Origin: Azorinus chamasolen
Taxonomy: Eukaryota; Mollusca; Bivalvia; Cardiida; Solecurtidae
DNA: 64,000 bases
Reading direction: 5' to 3'
Assembly: GCA_963576725.1 (NCBI GenBank)
Contig: OY755239.1
Span: forward strand, 55,763,640-55,827,639
Shown piece by piece: positions 59,632-64,000 of the stretch; position 1 is the stretch's first letter, and each line of letters opens with the position of its first letter. Both the position numbers and the translations under genes were made by a program. The notes below the pieces were generated by a model, which did not search any database, was not told the origin of the DNA, and worked only from the letters and a program-made list of their open reading frames with translations.

Positions 59632-59667
59632 ATAATTTGTAATTATACTAATTAGCTATGGCTGTGT

Positions 59668-59673
59668 AATAAA
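59668..59673 (+). promoter_or_regulatory. putative poly(A) signal AATAAA
   Basis: AATAAA lies 37 nt after the stop and is followed by a GT-rich stretch (GAGTGTATGACTGTGTG). A second AATAAA overlaps the stop codon at 59628-59633. A very short 3' UTR would result. Confidence 0.42.
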
Positions 59674-59788
59674 CGTTGAGTGTATGACTGTGTGATAAAT
59701 GTTGGATTTTGCCTGCATGTTTATGCTTATTTATGTAACAGTTTTGTTCCATTATATTGTGCTATATATGCTAGCGGTGAGTTCATGA

Positions 59789-60014
59789 TTAACCATTACA
59801 AATTATGCTGAATTAACAAATTGACTATTCCAAAATTCAAACAGGTCAAGTTTATGGTTAATATTTAGGGATTTTTCTAAAGAAAAATGTAACATGACAA
59901 ATGGCGCAGACCCTGATGAGACGGCTCCTCTCCTCTGGGAGCCCTGAGCCTCATCAGTGTCTACACTGTTTGCAAAGGACATTAGTGACTTGTGTCCCTT
60001 ACTGTAAGGGTTAA
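59789..60014. mobile_element. family I element with a second right end
   Basis: TTAACCATTACAAATTATGC start, core GGCTCCTCTCCTCTGGGAGCC, end CTGTAAGGGTTAA. A second I right arm (60015-60091) repeats CACTGTTTGCAAAGGGC. An E core follows at about 60096. Confidence 0.72.
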
Positions 60015-60265
60015 CTATGCAAACATTATGGATCTGGATCTACACTGTTTGCAAAGGGCATTAGTGACTTGTGTTCCTCAATGTAAGGGTTACATATAAC
60101 TATAATGCAGACAGTATGGATCCAGATGTTATGTGGATTCACTCAGCATCTCGTCAGGATCAAAACTGTTAGAGACTTCGATTACATTTCTTGGAGAAAA
60201 AAAACATTTGAAATTTTTTTTTTTAGAATTTTTTGCAGACAACAAGCAACACGTTTTTGCAGACA

Positions 60266-60352
60266 GCAATTCGAGGGCTTGGTGCAAAACTATTCTAACT
60301 CCTTCACTTTGTGAAGGAGTTAGAATAGTTTTGCACCAAGCCCTCGAATTGC
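60266..60352. repeat. perfect 42-bp inverted repeat with 3-nt loop
   Basis: Arm starts GCAATTCGAGGGCTTGGTGC and ends TCCTTCAC. The loop is TTT and the return arm is an exact complement. No match to the families here. Confidence 0.95.
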
Positions 60353-60606
60353 TTATTACCCTTTCCTTGTTGCATATTCATGTAAGAAATACTCACTGCT
60401 ATATCATGAATATTTTATAATGGCATAATTATGTACACAGGAGTTTTTGTACTGGTAGAAACTTTAGAGTCAGATCTGTTATGATTTCATACTCAAACAG
60501 AGCAGACCCTGATCAGCTAGCTAGACAGCTCCCATAGGAGCTGTCCAATCAGGGTCTACTCTGGTTGCAAAAGCGTTAAAAAGCATTTGTATGAAGGAGA
60601 GGGTTA
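60353..60606 (-). mobile_element. family A element
   Basis: TTACCCTTTCCTTGTTGC start; core expanded by AGCTAGCTAGAC; end GGAGAGGGTTA. Confidence 0.77.
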
Positions 60607-60711
60607 TTAAGCAAATTCTTTATCATCTCCTATATCATCTGTGAGAATCTTGTTTGAACTCCTTATATTAACCCATTATCGTATGAATATTCATGTCAAA
60701 AAATGACATCA

Positions 60712-60944
60712 TTAACCCTTTACTCCATAAATAAGTCTTTCTATGCCTTTGCAAACAGAGTAGATCCAGATCAGCTGGCTCCTATAGGGTCTGCCCTGTT
60801 TGCTTATGATATAATATAGATATGATTCTACAGTTTCTGCCATGGCCAAAAGTTTTTGTGTCCATTTGCAATCATACCAGTTAAATTAATTAATATTCAT
60901 GACATAATTATTTCTTACATAAATATCCATGAGTATAGGGTTAA
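60712..60944 (+). mobile_element. family A element nested in A
   Basis: TTAA both ends. GGCTCCTATAGGGTCTG shows a shortened return arm. Confidence 0.83.
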
Positions 60945-60972
60945 TATTTATCAGCTGAACTTCTATAAATTA

Positions 60973-61219
60973 TTAACCCTTCGCTTGCTATTCGCATCAA
61001 TATACCTACCTGTAAATAGTGAAGACCCAGATGAGACAGCTCCTGCAGGAGCTGTCTCATCAGGGTCTGCACTATTTACAAATTGATTGTGCAACCAGTG
61101 CACTCCACAGTGATTGCACAGTGAGATACTAGTACACAGTGAAGATATATGTAATTATACAACAGGGCATGGGTAAAGAAGGAGACATGTATTTTAAAAT
61201 TCAGCAAGAGAAGGGTTAA
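60973..61219 (+). mobile_element. family F element nested in A
   Basis: TTAACCCTTCGCTTGC start, GCAAGAGAAGGGTTAA end. Perfect core TGAGACAGCTCCTGCAGG. Inverted relative to the copy at 32288. Confidence 0.86.
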
Positions 61220-61390
61220 GACAGGTTCTACTGAAGTTCCTAAAGCAAACAGAGCTGGAGACTCCTGATCTTGGTCTTTATCTGTTTGCAAAGGTATCAA
61301 AAAGTGTCTCTTTAATGTAGTAATGGGTTAAACATATAGGAATGCTCATGTGCAAAACCTATTATAATTATGTAATTTTTCTTTGATTTC

Positions 61391-61470
61391 ATTTTAATCC
61401 ATTCCTTCATATATAAACGTGTTTTCACACATTTTCAAACAGGGTAGACCCAGATCAGATGGCTCTATGT
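61391..61470 (+). mobile_element. family A left-end fragment
   Basis: TTTTAATCCATTCCTTC and CAAACAGGGTAGACCCAG, breaking off in the loop. Confidence 0.65.
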
Positions 61471-61608
61471 AATGTTCTGTGATGGCAATTATATTTGTCA
61501 AAAGTACTCAGATTTGCTCCCTCTCATGTCCAGAGCTTTTTAGTGGTTTTCTATTTTCAATTCATCATGAAATTAAATGTATGTTCAGTTTTAACTTCAT
61601 AAAGAAAC

Positions 61609-62035
61609 AACCCTTTTCTCCATGAATATGCCTGTCTACACCTTTACAAATAGAGTAGATTCAGATCAGACTGCTCCTATAGGAGCTGTTGATCAGGATC
61701 TGCCCTGTTTGCTTATGAAGTAATATAGATCTGATTCTACACTGTCTGCCTTGGTTAAATATTTCTGTGTTCATATGTTATCAATTCCGGGGTGTGATTT
61801 TTCCTCTTTTCAGAGGATTTCCTCCCTTTGTGTTTGAGATCCAAATTTCAAAAGTTGTCACATTCAGTGAGATCAGCTCAGATCTGATAGTTTTGGACTG
61901 CCATGTAAGGGGGTTAGGGTATTTTCCTCCCCTCAATAGTTTCAGCAATCACACTCCTGTATAATCATAAAGATACAGCTAAGCGATATGTATGTCACTA
62001 TTTCTTACATGAATATTCCAGGAGTAAAGGATTAA
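61609..62035 (+). mobile_element. family A element split by a foreign insert
   Basis: ACCCTTTTCTCCATGAATATG start, core complete, cut after GTTCATATGTTATC, resuming AGATACAGCTAAGCG. End GGAGTAAAGGATTAA. Confidence 0.77.
61784..61974. mobile_element. 191-bp inverted-end element nested in A
   Basis: ATTCCGGGGTGTGATT and the inverse of AATCACACTCCTGTAT pair at the ends. The interior has CCTCTTTTCAG and TTTGGACTGCCATGTAAG, which mimic splice sites. No other copy here. Confidence 0.68.
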
Positions 62036-62139
62036 AAGGGTTGCCCATGATGACTAAAGTTGTTAATAATTTTAGAATATAAGTAGCTAGCATGAAATAA
62101 ATATTGTCATGGAGATGGGATAAATGTAACTCAAATAAA

Positions 62140-62391
62140 AACCTTTTACTTCAAAAATACATATACACCTTGTAGTGCTTTGCAAACAGAGTTACAATAG
62201 ATCAGACAGCTCCTACTTGAGCTGTCTGATCAGGGTCTGTTCTGTGTGCCTTTGGAATAATATAGATCTTATTCTTCATTTTTTGCCATTGCAAAACATT
62301 TTCTTGCTCATATACTTTTATAAATTTTCATCTACATGTAATTAATATTCATATAGTCGTGGCATTTCTTTAGGTAGGGGGTAAAGAGTTA
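62140..62391 (+). mobile_element. family A element
   Basis: AACCTTTTACTTCAAAAATA start, core with AGCTCCTACTTGAGCTG, end GGGGTAAAGAGTTA. Confidence 0.77.
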
Positions 62392-62476
62392 CAACTATCA
62401 TCACTATTATCATCATCCACATCGACATTGTTCTTGTGGTCCATCTCATCATTGTCTTTGAGTAATGGTACTATAC

Positions 62477-62669
62477 CAGAGGTCCAGATAAGATGCGTAA
62501 ATTAAACAATTTTCAAGAATAATTTCTTTTATTTTCCACCAAATCCTATGTTGTGACCACTCTTTAGAATCGTCTCTTCGAGACGATTCTAAAGAGTGGT
62601 CACAACATAGGGTTTGGTGGAGAAAGGACAATCTTAGTATTTGAGTATGCACCTTTATCTGTTGCTCTG
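62477..62669 (-). mobile_element. family C element, best preserved
   Basis: CAGAGGTCCAGATAAGATGC and ATCTGTTGCTCTG. Core arms TGTTGTGACCACTCTTTAG and inverse match perfectly. Flanks GTACTATAC and GTAGTATAC may be a slightly mutated target duplication. Confidence 0.85.
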
Positions 62670-62845
62670 GTAGTATACTAATAAGAAACATGTATCCAGA
62701 AATTGTACCTGTTTGACTTTGCAACATAAAAATTGTCAGTGTTGGGGCATCCAAGAACTATGGGCATAATTTATTCCAACAATGCTGGTGAGAAGCATGC
62801 ATATAATATATACAGTTTCTTCAGATGTGTCTCATATTATAATAC

Positions 62846-63062
62846 TTAACACTTACTGTCATATAAATGCTTTTTAATGCTTTTGCAAACCGTAAATCCA
62901 GATTTCATAAGCAAACAGAGCATAGCCTGATTAGTCAACTCATGCAGGAGTTGTCTTATCAGGGTATGCTCTGTTTGCTTATGAAAGCATATAGTTGTGT
63001 GATTCTGCAAATTCTGCAATGGTGAAAAATTCCTGTGTTCACATGCCATTATGAGAATTCTT
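62846..63062 (+). mobile_element. family A chimera with extended hairpin
   Basis: Left end CTTAACACTTACTGTC, then TTTCATAAGCAAACAGAGC pairs with GCTCTGTTTGCTTATGAAA, giving a hairpin of about 84 nt (62903-62986). Confidence 0.75.
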
Positions 63063-63261
63063 AAAATAAAATTTTAAATACATGTATTTTCCAATTTATA
63101 AACAAAAACAAGAGTGTTCAAAGGAAAAACATGTATCACCTTCTGTAGACTGAAAGCATGATGAAAAGTGATTTTCCTATTTATGTGACGGTGAAACTGT
63201 TATAAATGTTGTGTCTGCTGTCCATTATTGTGCAGCATGATTAGTTCATTTAAACAATATA

Positions 63262-63410
63262 CAGTAAAATCCCAGGTCTAAACCGGAATTCTAGCAGAGA
63301 AGAATTTAGATACTTTAGGTAGGTTGCTCTCTCTCTGCATTAAGCTGCCACCTGTCTCCAAGACATATGTTTATATTAATTTTAACGTCTGGTTTAGAGG
63401 GGTTTTACTG
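63262..63410. mobile_element. family D element, core mostly lost
   Basis: CAGTAAAATCCCAGGTC and GAGGGGTTTTACTG, TA flanks. Only CTGCATTAAGCTGCC remains of the core. Confidence 0.78.
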
Positions 63411-64000
63411 TACTTCAAACAATATCTCATAAACACCAGTGGGCCAGATGTGAGCGAAATTTACATTTATAGTCTTTATGAGGTTCTCTTCCATGTTGTT
63501 CCAAGAATTGAATTTAGTATAGAAATTACTCTGATTGCCATGGCAGCCAATAGAAAAAACATTCAATATTCATTCTAATGGCAAAAGGAATTTGGCAAAA
63601 GTCAATTTTAACTGATGATCTACCAGTATTTCCATGTGATACAAGACTGACAGGGGTGTGGCTATAGTGAAAAGTTAAAAATATGTTGCTTTGGTGATTC
63701 ACTACCAATCTTTTTCGCAGTGGGATCAGTTTTCTTATGGCTTGTGAGATAAATTCATTTTTTTCTTCTTTAAAACTTTTAATTCTAAATATGATTTTAA
63801 AGGAATAGTCTTTTTGCAGTAACCCTTTGCCAAAAGTTCTCAAATAATAATAATTCTTAAAACACACCCAAATGTTTCAGGGGTTGGGATGGGGTGAGGA
63901 GGGGGTGGGGGTTGGTAATATTGTATATTTCTTGACATCATGAGTTGACCAATATTATTATTTACACAAAATTGTATGCAACCTGTTGTCTCAGGTAAGC
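63411..64000. other. 3' intergenic stretch, no gene recognised
   Basis: The minus strand is open for 113 codons (63526-63867), Lys/Phe/Ile-rich and without a recognised domain. It looks like a dispersed noncoding repeat (ATTGCCATGGCAGCCAATAG). G-rich run at 63883-63920. The last bases, CTCAGGTAAGC, form a donor-like site with no convincing exon before it. Confidence 0.4.

Larger units (their letters stand above)
60668..61331 (-). mobile_element. family A element split by an A and an F insertion
   Basis: Three pieces: TTAACCCATTATCG to AATGACATCA; TATTTATCAGCTGAAC to AATTA; and GACAGGTTCTACTGAAG to GTAGTAATGGGTTAA. Together they rebuild one A copy. Confidence 0.78.

Noticed and set aside
61767..61964. 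Candidate exon encoding FPPFVFEIQISKVV near the gene's 3' end
   Set aside because: It would need an incoming phase of 2, which exon 17 or 18 does not provide. It lies in an inverted-end insert within a MITE, and exon 19 already supplies a stop.
63526..63867. Minus-strand 113-codon open frame near the window end
   Set aside because: Lys/Phe/Ile-rich composition, no domain, no start or splice context; probably a dispersed repeat.
63990..64000. Donor-like CTCAGGTAAGC at the window edge
   Set aside because: No open frame with a convincing acceptor precedes it; cannot be judged without downstream sequence.

Overview
This window looks like nuclear DNA of a bivalve mollusc, probably a heterodont clam or a dreissenid. 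It is AT-rich, with GT-AG introns of 0.4 to 11 kb, a tRNA-derived SINE, and a very dense load of short palindromic (MITE-like) elements. The bivalve assignment rests on the general look of these repeats (elements ending in CTCACCTGAGC, GGGGGCATAAT elements, runs of GTCTGTC) and is inference. There are no prokaryotic features, no tRNA or rRNA genes, and no intact autonomous transposon.

One gene can be supported. Nineteen exons on the + strand (713 to 59631) join in a single consistent frame. Every junction phase matches, and the coding total is 2001 nt: 666 residues plus a stop. The 5' end lies outside the window. The product has a charged, low-complexity N-terminal part, a central region with at least two WD40-like blades (exons 12 and 15), a Met/Lys/Glu-rich helical segment (exon 17) and a short tail. 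WDR93, a WD-repeat protein, is my best guess for the family; I did not recognise it with certainty. Only about 3% of the window is coding.

Almost everything else is intron filled with non-autonomous elements. I use these family letters. A: TTAA-flanked, about 240-260 bp, ends CCCTTT(A/C)C, core GCAAACAGAG..AGACC around a GGCTCC/GGAGCC loop. A2 is a subfamily of A with a different flank (CCTGTTC...AATACCTACTGAATATTC). B: TTAA-flanked, about 225 bp, ends CCCATTCCCTCATAGG, core GAGCATTTGCTCC. C: ends CAGAGC..CAGATAA, core CCAAACCCTATGTTGTGACC. D: TA-flanked, ends CAGTAAAACC, core TTAATGCAGG. E: TTAA-flanked, core GTTTGGATCC..GATGAGACG. F: TTAA-flanked, ends CCCTTCGCTTGC. G: ends near CCATGCTTATAAAGC, core GATTGGTCAGATT. 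H and I: TTAA-flanked, loop GGGCTCC. J: G/C-tract element with a D-like core. L: TA-flanked, ends CAGTTGAAC. For A, + means the AGTAGACCCAGATC arm comes first. For B, + means the AGGCTATTTTTAG end comes first. For C, + means the CAGAGC(A/T)ACAG end comes first.

Region by region. 1-10.3 kb: exons 1-6 among A, B, C, G and L elements and a tandemly built element (3459-4647). 10.3-30.2 kb: exons 7 and 8 in long repeat-filled introns. 30.2-47.1 kb: the compact heart of the gene (exons 9-17), with a 37-bp minisatellite at 30843-31457. 47.1-58.2 kb: an 11-kb intron holding a 66/76-bp satellite. 58.2-59.7 kb: the last two exons and a poly(A) signal. 59.7-64 kb: repeats, including a perfect 42-bp-arm hairpin at 60266-60352.

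The most notable feature is the nested transposition record. About twenty elements sit inside other elements. Several pairs of filled and empty sites within this one window show TTAA duplication (A, B), TA duplication (D, L) and one 8-bp duplication (C).
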